64,000 nucleotides of DNA, from contig SVPL01000004.1 in NCBI GenBank assembly GCA_015065925.1, positions 18,423 through 82,422 of the forward strand. The letters run 5' to 3'. How positions within the stretch are numbered: position 1 is the stretch's first letter; each line of letters opens with the position of its first letter. Source of the stretch: Oscillospiraceae bacterium (GTDB lineage Bacteria > Bacillota > Clostridia > Oscillospirales > Acutalibacteraceae). This document shows, piece after piece, positions 9,586 to 18,208 of this stretch. The translations under genes were made by a program, and so were the position numbers. The notes under the pieces were generated by a model that was not told where the DNA came from, searched no databases, and saw only the letters and a program-made list of their open reading frames with translations.

Positions 9586-11898
9586 ATGATTAAAAATTTG
9601 CGCGTATGTGATAATTTAAATCAGTTGGCGGCAGAGCCACCCTATCGCCTTACTTTTGAGTATGAGGAATTTGAACCAAAAAAGCTTCAGGCAGAAATAA
9701 AAAACAAAAACGGTGAAGTTGTTTGGCAGTGCAGTGAGGATTTTAAAATCCCTTATGTTTTTGCCAAAACCGAATTAACACGGCTGGAGGATTACTTTTT
9801 TGGTATTACCCTTATAAACGAAAAAGGCGAAACCGATACCGCAGAGGTTCCCTTTAAGGTGGGACTTTTGGGGGATTTTGAAAATGCCGAGTATATAGGC
9901 GCCGCCTTTTCAGATACCGCGCCTATTCTTCATAAGAGCTTTGAGGTTTCATCCACCGAAAATGCAGTTTTGTACCTTTTAACACTTGGCTTTTCTAAGT
10001 GTTATATAAACGGTGTTTTGGTAAGTGATGAATATTTTGCCGTTAATTCCGATTATCATAAGCGTGATTTCAACCATATGAAACTTATTTATCCTCTTAA
10101 TGATGAATTTTCTTATTCCCAGTATTACAGAGCCTATGATGTATCAAATCTTTTAGAGGTTGGAGAAAATCATATAGCCATCATTTTAGGTAACGGCTGG
10201 TATAATCAGTGTGCCCGAATTGACGAGGGTCATATGGAATACGGTGAACCTCAAATCAAACTAATGCTTAAAACCAAAAACGATACCCTTATTTCCGATG
10301 ATGAATTTGAGTCGGTTGAAAGCAATATAATTTACAATCAACTTTTTATCGGTGAAATGCATTATCTGGAAACGCCCTTAACTCCGGCTCTTTTCGGCGA
10401 CGGTGAAATTTCATCGGTAATGGTTTATCCACCACAAAATGCAGTTCTCCGTGCCGCCTATTTCCCTGCCGATAGGGTTGTAAATAGAATTAAACCAAGT
10501 GTGGTATTTAAAAATGAAGACTACACAATTTATGATGCGGGCAGAAATTTAAGCGGAATTGTGGAGGTTACCACATCGGCAGAATATGGCGAAAAAATCA
10601 CTTTAACCTTTGCCGAAAGATTAAAGACAGATGCCGAAGGTGAACTTTCTACAGGTTCGGCAGGTAAGGATGTTCAAACCGATGCCTTTGTTGCTTCGGG
10701 CAAGGAAAACGAAAAGTTTTCGCCAATGTTTGTGTGGCATGGGTTTAGATATTTTAAGGTTGAAGGCTATGTTAACGATGTAACAGTTTTGGAAATCAGA
10801 GCGGATTTAAAGCCGGAAGGCAGTTTTTCATCTCCCAACGAACTCTTAAATAAAACGGTAGAAATATATCAAAATACCCAGTGGAGCAATATGCACTGCG
10901 GAGTGCCAAGTGATTGTCCCCACCGCGAGCGGCTTGGTTATACGGGTGACGGTCAGCTTACAGCATCCTCTGCTATGTACCTTGCCGATTGCCGTAGCTT
11001 TTACCGCAAATGGATAAGAGATATTGCAGACGGTCAGTGCAAAAAATCGGGTCACATTCAGCATACCGCCCCCTTTGGCGGTGGCGGTGGCGGTCCTGCA
11101 GGCTGGGGCGGTGCAATAATAGTGGTTCCATGGCAGTATTATCTCCATTACGGTGAGCTTGATATTTTAGAGGAATATTACCAAAATATGCTCCGCTTTG
11201 TGGATTATATGGAAAGCCGCAGTGAAAACAACATAGTTGTCCGTGAAGAAGAGGGCGGCTGGTGCCTTGGTGAGTGGTGTACCCCCGAAAAGGTTGAGCT
11301 TACCGAAGGCTATGTAAACACCTGCCTTTATACTGAGCAGCTTGGTATGTTAAAGCAGATTGCCGAAATTTTGGGTGATTACGGTGTATCGGGCGAAATA
11401 GAAAATAAAATCAATGCCAAGCGCCTTGCCATACGCAATGAATTTTTTGCAGATGGCATTTGGGATTGCGGCAAGCAGGCATCGCCCCTATTTGCCTATG
11501 CAGCGGGCGCGGCAACTCTGGATGAAATAATCCCCACCCTTGAGGGTTATAAGGGCGGCAGTCTGGATACCGGTATTTTAGGTTTTCCAATACTTATAAA
11601 AGCCTTTTTTGATGCCGATATGGGTGATGTGGCAATTGAATTGCTTACAAATGCCAATGCGCCCTCTATTACAAGTATGGTAAGCAGGCTGGGTTGCACC
11701 ACTCTTTGTGAAAACTTAAATGGTAAAGGCTCACTCAATCATCCTATGTTTGGCTCATTTGTGGGCATATTAATTGAAAATATGCTGGGTGTGGAGCTTA
11801 ATCGCCATACGGCAGGCTTTACGGGAGATTGGCGCACCGCCCCCTTAAAGGGAGTCGGCGGCAAAATCTTTACCCCCAACGGATATATAAATATTTAA
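9586..11898 (+). CDS. Alpha-L-rhamnosidase, GH78
   Basis: Removes terminal alpha-L-rhamnose from glycosides or pectic oligomers. The 770-residue protein has beta-sandwich modules in the N-terminal half (rhamnosidase-N type, residues about 100-300) and an (alpha/alpha)6 barrel from about 420. The barrel carries the family signature DCPHRERLGYTGDGQ, containing the acidic catalytic residues. There is no signal peptide, so it probably acts on imported oligosaccharides. It starts 15 bases after secA; the pairing with secA looks positional, not functional. Confidence 0.85.
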   Translation: MIKNLRVCDNLNQLAAEPPYRLTFEYEEFEPKKLQAEIKNKNGEVVWQCSEDFKIPYVFAKTELTRLEDYFFGITLINEKGETDTAEVPFKVGLLGDFENAEYIGAAFSDTAPILHKSFEVSSTENAVLYLLTLGFSKCYINGVLVSDEYFAVNSDYHKRDFNHMKLIYPLNDEFSYSQYYRAYDVSNLLEVGENHIAIILGNGWYNQCARIDEGHMEYGEPQIKLMLKTKNDTLISDDEFESVESNIIYNQLFIGEMHYLETPLTPALFGDGEISSVMVYPPQNAVLRAAYFPADRVVNRIKPSVVFKNEDYTIYDAGRNLSGIVEVTTSAEYGEKITLTFAERLKTDAEGELSTGSAGKDVQTDAFVASGKENEKFSPMFVWHGFRYFKVEGYVNDVTVLEIRADLKPEGSFSSPNELLNKTVEIYQNTQWSNMHCGVPSDCPHRERLGYTGDGQLTASSAMYLADCRSFYRKWIRDIADGQCKKSGHIQHTAPFGGGGGGPAGWGGAIIVVPWQYYLHYGELDILEEYYQNMLRFVDYMESRSENNIVVREEEGGWCLGEWCTPEKVELTEGYVNTCLYTEQLGMLKQIAEILGDYGVSGEIENKINAKRLAIRNEFFADGIWDCGKQASPLFAYAAGAATLDEIIPTLEGYKGGSLDTGILGFPILIKAFFDADMGDVAIELLTNANAPSITSMVSRLGCTTLCENLNGKGSLNHPMFGSFVGILIENMLGVELNRHTAGFTGDWRTAPLKGVGGKIFTPNGYINI

Positions 11899-11944
11899 AT
11901 CAGAGGGTAAAATATCAATTCTCTGTTCAAAGAAGGTTTTAAAA

Positions 11945-12739
11945 ATGCATATTAAGGATGCAAAAAGAATTGTAATAAAAATCGGCTCTTCAAGTTTAAC
12001 CTATGATAACGGAAAGCCAAATCTTAGAAAAATAGAAAAGTTAGCCCGCGTTGTTTCCGACCTTAAAAACAGCGGCAAGGAGGTTGTGCTTGTTTCGTCG
12101 GGCGCCATTGCCGTTGGTGTGGGTAGGCTCGGTCTTAAACAGCGCCCCACAACAACAAGGGAAAAACAGGCGGCAGCGGCAATCGGTCAATGTGATTTAA
12201 TGAGCATTTATGACCGCTTTTTCTCTGAATACGGCTATGTTCCCGCCCAAATTCTCATAACCCGTGATGTTATTGATAATGAGGAGCGCAGAAACAATGT
12301 TATAAACACCATCGAAGCCCTTTTGGAGATGGATGCAATTCCCGTTATTAATGAAAACGACAGTGTTTCCTTTGAGGAAATTCTGTTTGGCGATAATGAT
12401 AATCTTTCGGCTATTGTTGCTGATTTATCCTCTGCCGATGCTCTTATAATAATGACCGATATAGACGGCTTTTATGACAGTAATCCTAAAGAAAATGAGG
12501 ATGCGCGTCTCATTTGCAGAGTCAAGGAAATCACCGACGAAATGTTTAATGCGGCGGGGGGAAGCGGCTCTAACCGCGGTACGGGCGGTATGCACACCAA
12601 GTTAGAGGCGGCGCGCTTTGCCACCCTTCGCGGAATAGGTGTTGTTGTAATGTCGGGAGATAATCCAGCCCTTCTTTATGACCTTTTTGACGGTCATTCG
12701 GTGGGTACATTCTTTGAACCAAGCTTGACGGGAGAATAA
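11945..12739 (+). CDS. proB: Glutamate 5-kinase
   Basis: Phosphorylates glutamate, the first step of proline synthesis. The 264-residue protein is a single amino-acid-kinase domain: KIGSSSLTYDNGKPN at the N-terminus, VSSGAIAVGVGRLG, INENDSVSFEE and the GTGGMHTKLEAA nucleotide segment. It lacks the C-terminal PUA domain of the long enterobacterial form, giving the short type usual in many Clostridia. It is followed four bases later by proA, so the two form an operon. Confidence 0.95.
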   Translation: MHIKDAKRIVIKIGSSSLTYDNGKPNLRKIEKLARVVSDLKNSGKEVVLVSSGAIAVGVGRLGLKQRPTTTREKQAAAAIGQCDLMSIYDRFFSEYGYVPAQILITRDVIDNEERRNNVINTIEALLEMDAIPVINENDSVSFEEILFGDNDNLSAIVADLSSADALIIMTDIDGFYDSNPKENEDARLICRVKEITDEMFNAAGGSGSNRGTGGMHTKLEAARFATLRGIGVVVMSGDNPALLYDLFDGHSVGTFFEPSLTGE

Positions 12740-12743
12740 ATAA

Positions 12744-13991
12744 ATGAAAACAGTTGAACAACTTGGCATAGCCGCAAAAAAGGCGGCAGCAGTATTAGCA
12801 TCTGCCTCAAGTGAGCAGAAAAACAAGCTTTTGCTTTTAGCGGCAGATATGCTTATTGAAAATGAGGCAGAGCTTATAGCAGAAAATGAAAAGGATATTC
12901 AAGCAGGCAAAGCGGCAGGGCTTACAAAATCTCTTATAGACAGACTTCGCCTTACCAACGGGCGAATTGCAGATATGGCAAAGGGACTTAAAGAAATTGC
13001 CGCCGAAACCGACCCCGTGGGCGAAATTGTAGAGGGAATAACCCGTCCAAACGGTATAAGAATTTCAAAAATCCGCGTACCGTTAGGTGTTGTGGGGATT
13101 ATTTATGAGGCAAGACCAAATGTAACCGCTGATGCCTTCGGAATTTGCATCAAGGCGGGTAATGCCGTTATTTTGCGCGGTGGCAAGGAGGCAATTTTCT
13201 CCAATCTTGCAATTATGAAGGTTTTAAAATCGGCTGTAGAGGCGGTTGGACTTCCCGAAGGTACGGTGGATTTGGTGGAGGATACTTCAAGAAGCTCCGC
13301 AACCGAGCTTATGAAGCTTAAATATCTTGATTTGCTTATTCCGCGCGGTGGAGCCTCCCTTATTCGTGCAACGGTAGAGAACGCAACCGTACCCGTAATT
13401 GAAACGGGTGTGGGCAACTGCCACGCCTTTGTGGACGAAACTGCCGACCTTAATATGGCGGTTAACATTGTGGAAAACGCAAAATGTCAGCGTCCCTCTG
13501 TCTGCAATGCCCTTGAAACCTTGCTGGTACACAAAAATATAGCTCAAAAGGTTTTGCCCCTTATTAACGAGGCACTTTTGAGGCATAATACCGAGGTTAG
13601 GGGTTGTGAGCGCACCTGTGCTATTTTAAAAAATGCAGTTCCCGTTACCGATGATGATTATGCTACTGAGTTTTTGGATTATGTTTTGGCGGTGCGTGTA
13701 GTGGATAGCCTTGATGACGCTATGGAGCATATCAGAAAATACTCCACAGGTCATAGCGAGTGCATTATTACCGAGAGCTATAAAAATGCCGAAATATTTG
13801 TAAATGGGCTCGACGCGGCAGCCCTTTATGTAAATGCCTCTACCAGATTTACCGATGGCGGTCAGTTTGGTATGGGTGCCGAAATTGGTATATCCACAGG
13901 TAAGCTTCACGCCAGAGGCCCAATGGGAATTAAGGATTTAACCACCGTTAAATTTGTTATCCGCGGCGACGGGCAAACGCGTGGCGTTTGA
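12744..13991 (+). CDS. proA: Glutamate-5-semialdehyde dehydrogenase (gamma-glutamyl phosphate reductase)
   Basis: Reduces gamma-glutamyl phosphate with NADPH in proline synthesis. The 415-residue aldehyde-dehydrogenase-fold protein contains the catalytic Cys254 in RPSVCNALE and the VYEARPNVTAD-like nucleotide segment (IIYEARPNVTADAF). The normal family ending is RGDGQ plus one or two residues; here it runs GQTRGV. The last six codons and the TGA stop lie inside a copy of the AAACGC-GTG-GCGTTT hairpin repeat, so a repeat insertion appears to have rewritten the 3' end. Confidence 0.95.
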   Translation: MKTVEQLGIAAKKAAAVLASASSEQKNKLLLLAADMLIENEAELIAENEKDIQAGKAAGLTKSLIDRLRLTNGRIADMAKGLKEIAAETDPVGEIVEGITRPNGIRISKIRVPLGVVGIIYEARPNVTADAFGICIKAGNAVILRGGKEAIFSNLAIMKVLKSAVEAVGLPEGTVDLVEDTSRSSATELMKLKYLDLLIPRGGASLIRATVENATVPVIETGVGNCHAFVDETADLNMAVNIVENAKCQRPSVCNALETLLVHKNIAQKVLPLINEALLRHNTEVRGCERTCAILKNAVPVTDDDYATEFLDYVLAVRVVDSLDDAMEHIRKYSTGHSECIITESYKNAEIFVNGLDAAALYVNASTRFTDGGQFGMGAEIGISTGKLHARGPMGIKDLTTVKFVIRGDGQTRGV

Positions 13992-14085
13992 TCCAATTAC
14001 GAATAGGTTTTAATCACCGCAAAAGTCTCGTTCCGCGTCCACATCAAATGCAGTTTTAAGGCGTTTTTTAATCAATTGAAAGTTG
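13974..14085. repeat. Hairpin repeat overlapping the end of proA
   Basis: AAACGC (13975-13980), loop GTG, GCGTTT (13984-13989) form the same stem as at 4952-4970 and 59446-59464. The run continues with GATCCAATTACG and a GAAAGTTGAAAATTAAAGG tail like those near 4930 and 59690. The stop codon of proA lies in the right arm. Confidence 0.7.
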
Positions 14086-14106
14086 AAAATTAAAGGAAGT
14101 GTATTT

Positions 14107-15303
14107 ATGCAAAATAAAAAAGCAGGTATTTCAAATTTCAGAAGATTTTGGTTGCCATTGTTTTTGTTTGTTGTGGCAATAATAGTTTTTTACAAAATTG
14201 TTGACCGTTTGCCACAGGTTTTCGCTACAATCTTTGATGTTATAAGTGTTATTAGCCCCTTCATAGGCGGTATTATAATAGCATTTATACTTTACAAACC
14301 TGCCTTTGCTCTTGAAAGATTATGTCTTAAAAGTGAAAAGAGGTTCATAAAAAACAACGCAAAGGGAATTTCGGTTTTAAGCTGTTATTTAGCTCTTTTT
14401 ATAATTCTTGCGGTTATTCTTTATCTGCTTTTGCCAAGACTTTTTGGCAGTGCAATGAATCTTGTTCAGAATTTGCCGACATATTATAATTCTGCAATAG
14501 AATACCTTAAAAATATGGCTGGTACCGATGGTAAAATACTAGGCTTTGACCTTGTGGGATTTTTAAACAATCTTAGCGTAGGCAGTATTTTAAGCTTTTT
14601 TGATATAGGCTCGGTTGGTAAATACGCAGGTGAAATCGTGGGCGCTACCGGTACAATTGTGGATATTTTTATGGCGTTTGTTGTATCAATTTATGTGTTA
14701 CTGGGTAGAAATCACCTTATAAAGGTTGCAAAGATGCTCCTTAGTCTTGTTATTCCAAGGGAGCGCGTTTCAAGACTCGGCGGTGTGGCAAAGCGCTCAT
14801 CCCACATATTTTACGGGTACATTTACAGTCAGCTTATAGATTCGGCAATAGTAAGCGTTATTTTATCTATTGTTTTTGCTATTATAGGCTTGCCTTATGC
14901 ATTGCTATTAGGAATTTTAATGGGACTTTGTAACATTATTCCCTATTTTGGCTCAATAATAGGCGGCGTTGCGGTTGTGCTTGTAACCATTATCTCCAGC
15001 GGAGATATTTTAAAGGCGGTTATTGCCCTTGTATGCATTATTGTGGTTCAACAGCTTGATGCGAACCTAATTCAGCCAAGAATAGTTGCAGAATCTGTAG
15101 GACTTCGTCCCATTTATGTTCTTTTAGCCATTATGATAGGTAGCGGACTTTTCGGATTTGTGGGAATTTTAATAAGCGTTCCCGTAATGGCGGTTATAAG
15201 AATGTTAATAGTTGAATATATAAAAAGCTTGGGCGGAAAGGATACTCCCCTTGTTGAAAAACAAAGAGAACTCGCAGAAATGCACGATTCAGACCAAAGA
15301 TAA
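14107..15303 (+). CDS. AI-2E family transporter (YtqI/PerM-like permease)
   Basis: A 398-residue multi-pass membrane protein with about eight hydrophobic segments and the family pattern of a soluble-looking middle stretch, then PYALLLGILMGLCNIIPYFGSIIGG and QQLDANLIQPRI. Members export autoinducer-2 or act as Na+/H+ or other antiporters; the substrate cannot be told here. The ATG at 14107 has AAAGGAAG upstream, whereas the longer TTG start at 14083 has no ribosome site. It stands alone after the proBA repeat and ends before a shared terminator. Confidence 0.85.
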   Translation: MQNKKAGISNFRRFWLPLFLFVVAIIVFYKIVDRLPQVFATIFDVISVISPFIGGIIIAFILYKPAFALERLCLKSEKRFIKNNAKGISVLSCYLALFIILAVILYLLLPRLFGSAMNLVQNLPTYYNSAIEYLKNMAGTDGKILGFDLVGFLNNLSVGSILSFFDIGSVGKYAGEIVGATGTIVDIFMAFVVSIYVLLGRNHLIKVAKMLLSLVIPRERVSRLGGVAKRSSHIFYGYIYSQLIDSAIVSVILSIVFAIIGLPYALLLGILMGLCNIIPYFGSIIGGVAVVLVTIISSGDILKAVIALVCIIVVQQLDANLIQPRIVAESVGLRPIYVLLAIMIGSGLFGFVGILISVPVMAVIRMLIVEYIKSLGGKDTPLVEKQRELAEMHDSDQR

Positions 15304-15378
15304 TAAAGGGACTATTCTAAAAACATCCCTCAATTTATCGGTTTATTTATCTTGCATCTAATATCTGACATCTAAAAT

Positions 15379-15415
15379 GGGGAAGAAATGAAAAATCATC
15401 ATTTCTTCCCCATTT
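15379..15415. terminator. Bidirectional terminator between the AI-2E permease and the DegV gene
   Basis: GGGGAAGAAATGA (15379-15391) pairs with TCATTTCTTCCCC (15399-15411), flanked by A and T runs. It is preceded by a reverse-oriented copy of the ATCTAATATCTGACATCT tail, so it is a minus-strand member of the terminator/tail family also found at 93, 17075 and 59361. Confidence 0.75.
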
Positions 15416-15430
15416 AAATTCTAACCGTAT

Positions 15431-16300
15431 TTATCTTTGTGTTCCCATAAAGAAAAGGGCGAGTGTGCCGGGACCTGCGTGACAACCTATAACGGGCTCA
15501 ATATAATGAATAAAAACTTCCTTAACACCAAGCTCATTTTTTACAAGGTCGGCTAAAAGCTCGGCGTCCTCTAAGCAATCACCGTGGGAAATAAATATTG
15601 TTTGCTCGGCAGGATTTATGGCGGTTTCCTTCATTTTACTAACAAGGGTTTCTATTGCGCGTTTTCTGCCAATAACCTTTGCTTTGGGAATAAGCTTACC
15701 GTTGTTGTCTACATGCATAACGGGCTTAATGCTAAGCACAGTACCCATTACGGCGGCGGCGCCCGAAACTCTGCCGCCACGCTTCAGGTAGAATAAATCA
15801 TCTACCGTAAACCAATGGCAAAGATTAAGGCGATTATCCATAAGCCACTGATGAAGCTCCTCAATAGTAGCGCCTTCGTTTTTCTTATTTACTGCGTAAT
15901 GCACCAAAAGGCCTTGACCAAGGGAGGCAGCTAAAGAATCTACATCATAAATTTTGCGGTCGGGATATTTTTCCTTAAGCTCCTCCAAAACATTGTGAGC
16001 AACCTGATATGTACCGCTAAGTCCAGAGGAAAAGCCTATGTAAATAAGGTCACTGCCACCTGCTAAAATTCTATCAAAGGTTTGTTCGCAAAGCTCGGGA
16101 GAGGCAAGTGTGGTGGAAAGGGGCTCTTTTTTTCGTGCCATATTATAAAAGGCTTTGAAATCGGGATCAACACCTTTTGTGTAGCTTTCAAAAGCTTTTT
16201 CACCTGCAAAATATTTAAGTGAAATTATTTCAACACCGTAATCCTCTATCATTTTTGCAGTAAGATTACATGAAGAATCGGTAACAATAGTATAACTCAT
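15431..16300 (-). CDS. DegV family fatty-acid-binding protein
   Basis: A 289-residue two-domain DegV protein: N-terminal IVTDSSCNLTAKMIEDYG, the conserved STTLASPE and IYIGFSSGLSGTYQ segments that bind the fatty-acid carboxylate, and a C-terminal domain with GGRVSGAAAVMGTVLSIKPV. DegV/FakB proteins present fatty acids to the FakA kinase; no fakA is in this window, so the exact role is open. It is transcribed on its own from a good promoter with an operator-like palindrome. Confidence 0.9.
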   Translation of the reverse strand: MSYTIVTDSSCNLTAKMIEDYGVEIISLKYFAGEKAFESYTKGVDPDFKAFYNMARKKEPLSTTLASPELCEQTFDRILAGGSDLIYIGFSSGLSGTYQVAHNVLEELKEKYPDRKIYDVDSLAASLGQGLLVHYAVNKKNEGATIEELHQWLMDNRLNLCHWFTVDDLFYLKRGGRVSGAAAVMGTVLSIKPVMHVDNNGKLIPKAKVIGRKRAIETLVSKMKETAINPAEQTIFISHGDCLEDAELLADLVKNELGVKEVFIHYIEPVIGCHAGPGTLALFFMGTQR

Positions 16301-16318
16301 AAATTTTACTCCTTGTAT

Positions 16319-16362
16319 CTAGTTTCCAAAACTAGTATAATTGATTTTGCTTATTCTGTCAA
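16319..16362 (-). promoter_or_regulatory. Promoter and palindromic operator of the DegV gene
   Basis: On the minus strand TTGACA (16362-16357), a 17-base spacer and TATACT (16339-16334). The palindrome CTAGTTT-TGG-AAACTAG (16335-16319) overlaps the -10 end and the transcription start, a typical place for a repressor site. Which regulator binds is unknown. Confidence 0.7.
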
Positions 16363-16404
16363 GTGCTATTTGTAAACATTTATTGTTAATTTTGAAAGCA
16401 GTTA

Positions 16405-16433
16405 TTGACTTTTTCAAAATCATTTGTTATAAA
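16405..16433 (+). promoter_or_regulatory. Promoter of the DUF1836 gene
   Basis: TTGACT (16405-16410), 17-base spacer, TATAAA (16428-16433). Divergent from the DegV promoter about 45 bases away. Confidence 0.65.
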
Positions 16434-16466
16434 TATATTATACAATACTATTAAGGAAGAAAAATA

Positions 16467-17069
16467 ATGAATTTTGACGATGAATTTATTTTAGAACAAA
16501 GATACACACTAATTTGCGAAAAGCTTGCTAATCATAAGCTTCCGCGCTGGAATTCCTTTCCCGACATTGAGCTTTATATGGATCAGGTTGTTGCGGTTAT
16601 GGAAAAGGCATTGGAGCTTTACAACAAGGCGGGCGAGGAGGAAAGCAAGCTTATAACCCCCTCCATAATAAACAACTATGTTAAACTAAAAATAATTCCT
16701 GCCCCAAATAAAAAGAAGTATAGCCGCGAGCATTTAGCCTATCTTGTTATGATTTGCATTTTAAAGCAAACCCTTCCAATATCCTCAATTGTAAAGATAA
16801 TAGAATCCAATTTAGAAAGCAAAACAATAAGCGAACTCTACAATGAGTTTTGCAATATTTATGAAAATGTAATTCCCTTTGTTAATATGGGCGAACCTTT
16901 TTTTGAGGGGGATGAGCAAGGGGTAACCTTAAACACCGAGGCAGAGGATGATATTAACGGATTTATATTAAAATCCGCTATACTCTCAACAGCGGGTAAG
17001 TTTGTTTGCGAGGAAATGCTTTCAGCAATGAAAACAGAAACAAAAGAGTCAAAAAATAAAAAGGAATAA
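16467..17069 (+). CDS. DUF1836 domain protein, probable MerR-like DNA-binding regulator
   Basis: A 200-residue soluble protein. Residues about 20-130 match the DUF1836 pattern seen in Clostridia (LPRWNSFPDIELYMDQVV, ITPSIINNYVKLKIIPAP, KKYSREHLAYLVMICILKQ), which resembles the winged-helix part of MerR regulators. The C-terminal 60 residues are acidic and unspecific. It is monocistronic between its own promoter and a terminator and divergent from the DegV gene, so it could regulate that gene, but nothing in the sequence proves it. Confidence 0.8.
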   Translation: MNFDDEFILEQRYTLICEKLANHKLPRWNSFPDIELYMDQVVAVMEKALELYNKAGEEESKLITPSIINNYVKLKIIPAPNKKKYSREHLAYLVMICILKQTLPISSIVKIIESNLESKTISELYNEFCNIYENVIPFVNMGEPFFEGDEQGVTLNTEAEDDINGFILKSAILSTAGKFVCEEMLSAMKTETKESKNKKE

Positions 17070-17074
17070 TAAAA

Positions 17075-17112
17075 AGGGAAGAAGTGAGCGTTTTTCACTT
17101 CCTCCCTTTTTT
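17075..17112 (+). terminator. Terminator of the DUF1836 gene, GGGAAGAAG family
   Basis: AGGGAAGAAGTGA pairs, with one mismatch, with TCACTTCCTCCCT and runs into TTTTTT and TAGATGTTAGAT, the shared tail. Confidence 0.8.
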
Positions 17113-17183
17113 AGATGTTAGATTTCTGATGTCGGGCGCGGAACGAGGTTTAGTCCAAAGATAAAAACTATCCCGCAATAAAA

Positions 17184-18134
17184 CTAAAATCTTTTTTTAG
17201 CTTCGGCAACAAGGTCGGCGGCGTGGGTTAAGGTTTTATACCAAGGCTCGGTAACCATTGTCCAGGTGGTTTGAAGCATACCTAGAAAATGCTCATCAGA
17301 GATTGTTTTTTTGCAATATTGGGTAAGAGAATTAAAATTTTCGTCACTAAAACAACTGCTTCCGCCGGGGAATTGGTCAAATCCGTGTTGCTCTAACAGC
17401 TCAAATGGGCGAATTCTTATTTCGTCATCTCTGGAGCGATTTTTATCAAAATTGTTCATATAATACCAGTTGCAGGCAATTACCGATTTAGGGCATTTTT
17501 CTAAAAATTCTTCAGGATGTTCTCGCATATAATCGGTCCACATAATGGGGCGGCAACCGTTTTTTTCTACCGCTTTTATAATTCTATACAGGTCATTCCA
17601 CCAAAGCTCCCCGCTGCGTATAACGGCATAGCTGTAGTGCTTTTGGGTTTCGTAGTCCTCCTCGTCCATTCCAATATGGAAGTATGGAGATTTGAACATC
17701 TCACAAACCTCATCAATAATATCCTCGCAGAATTTGTAATAGGTTGGCGTTGAAAGCATACGGGAATATTCCTTCATCCAAATATCGTGGCAGGAGGAAA
17801 AATTAAGCTTGGGAATAAGGTTAAAGCCCATATTTTTAAGCCTTTCAAGCTCGGATAAAAAATCCGCCTTAGTCCAAGAGCCCTTTATGGCAATTTCGGG
17901 GTGCGAGTCGTAAATTACTCCGTCACCAATATCAATAATAAGGGTGTTAATACCGCTTTGCTTTAAATAGTCCATATATTTAATCCAAATGTCCTTGTCA
18001 AGACGCATTTCAGCAGAGCCCGGTATTTCCCAAAGCTTGGTAAAGGCTTCGTGTCCCTTGTCGCATACATCGTACCACATATTCGTGCCAAAGTGAACCA
18101 GTGTAGCCCACATAAAATCTTGTTTTTGTTTCAT
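17184..18134 (-). CDS. GH20-like TIM-barrel glycosidase
   Basis: A 316-residue cytoplasmic protein without signal peptide. The segment YFHIGMDEEDYE resembles the HIGxDE acid pair of beta-N-acetylhexosaminidases (GH20), and the barrel-like succession of strands (LNTLIIDIGDGVIYDSHPE, LIPKLNFSS, PIMWTDYM, VIACNWYYMN) fits a small one-domain relative. The true substrate is not evident; the usual GH20 tryptophan box is only partly recognisable. Ribosome site GGAGGTG. It lies 74 bases after glgP but has its own promoter. Confidence 0.6.
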   Translation of the reverse strand: MKQKQDFMWATLVHFGTNMWYDVCDKGHEAFTKLWEIPGSAEMRLDKDIWIKYMDYLKQSGINTLIIDIGDGVIYDSHPEIAIKGSWTKADFLSELERLKNMGFNLIPKLNFSSCHDIWMKEYSRMLSTPTYYKFCEDIIDEVCEMFKSPYFHIGMDEEDYETQKHYSYAVIRSGELWWNDLYRIIKAVEKNGCRPIMWTDYMREHPEEFLEKCPKSVIACNWYYMNNFDKNRSRDDEIRIRPFELLEQHGFDQFPGGSSCFSDENFNSLTQYCKKTISDEHFLGMLQTTWTMVTEPWYKTLTHAADLVAEAKKRF

Positions 18135-18154
18135 AAAAGCACCTCCATAGCCTA

Positions 18155-18183
18155 ATAATAACTCATATGAAGGTGAAAGTCAA
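18155..18183 (-). promoter_or_regulatory. Promoter of the GH20-like gene
   Basis: Minus strand TTGACT (18183-18178), 17-base spacer, TATTAT (18160-18155), in the short gap downstream of glgP. No terminator hairpin is seen in that gap, so read-through from the glucan operon is also possible. Confidence 0.65.
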
Positions 18184-18208
18184 TGCAAAATTAAGCAACC
18201 GTTAAATT

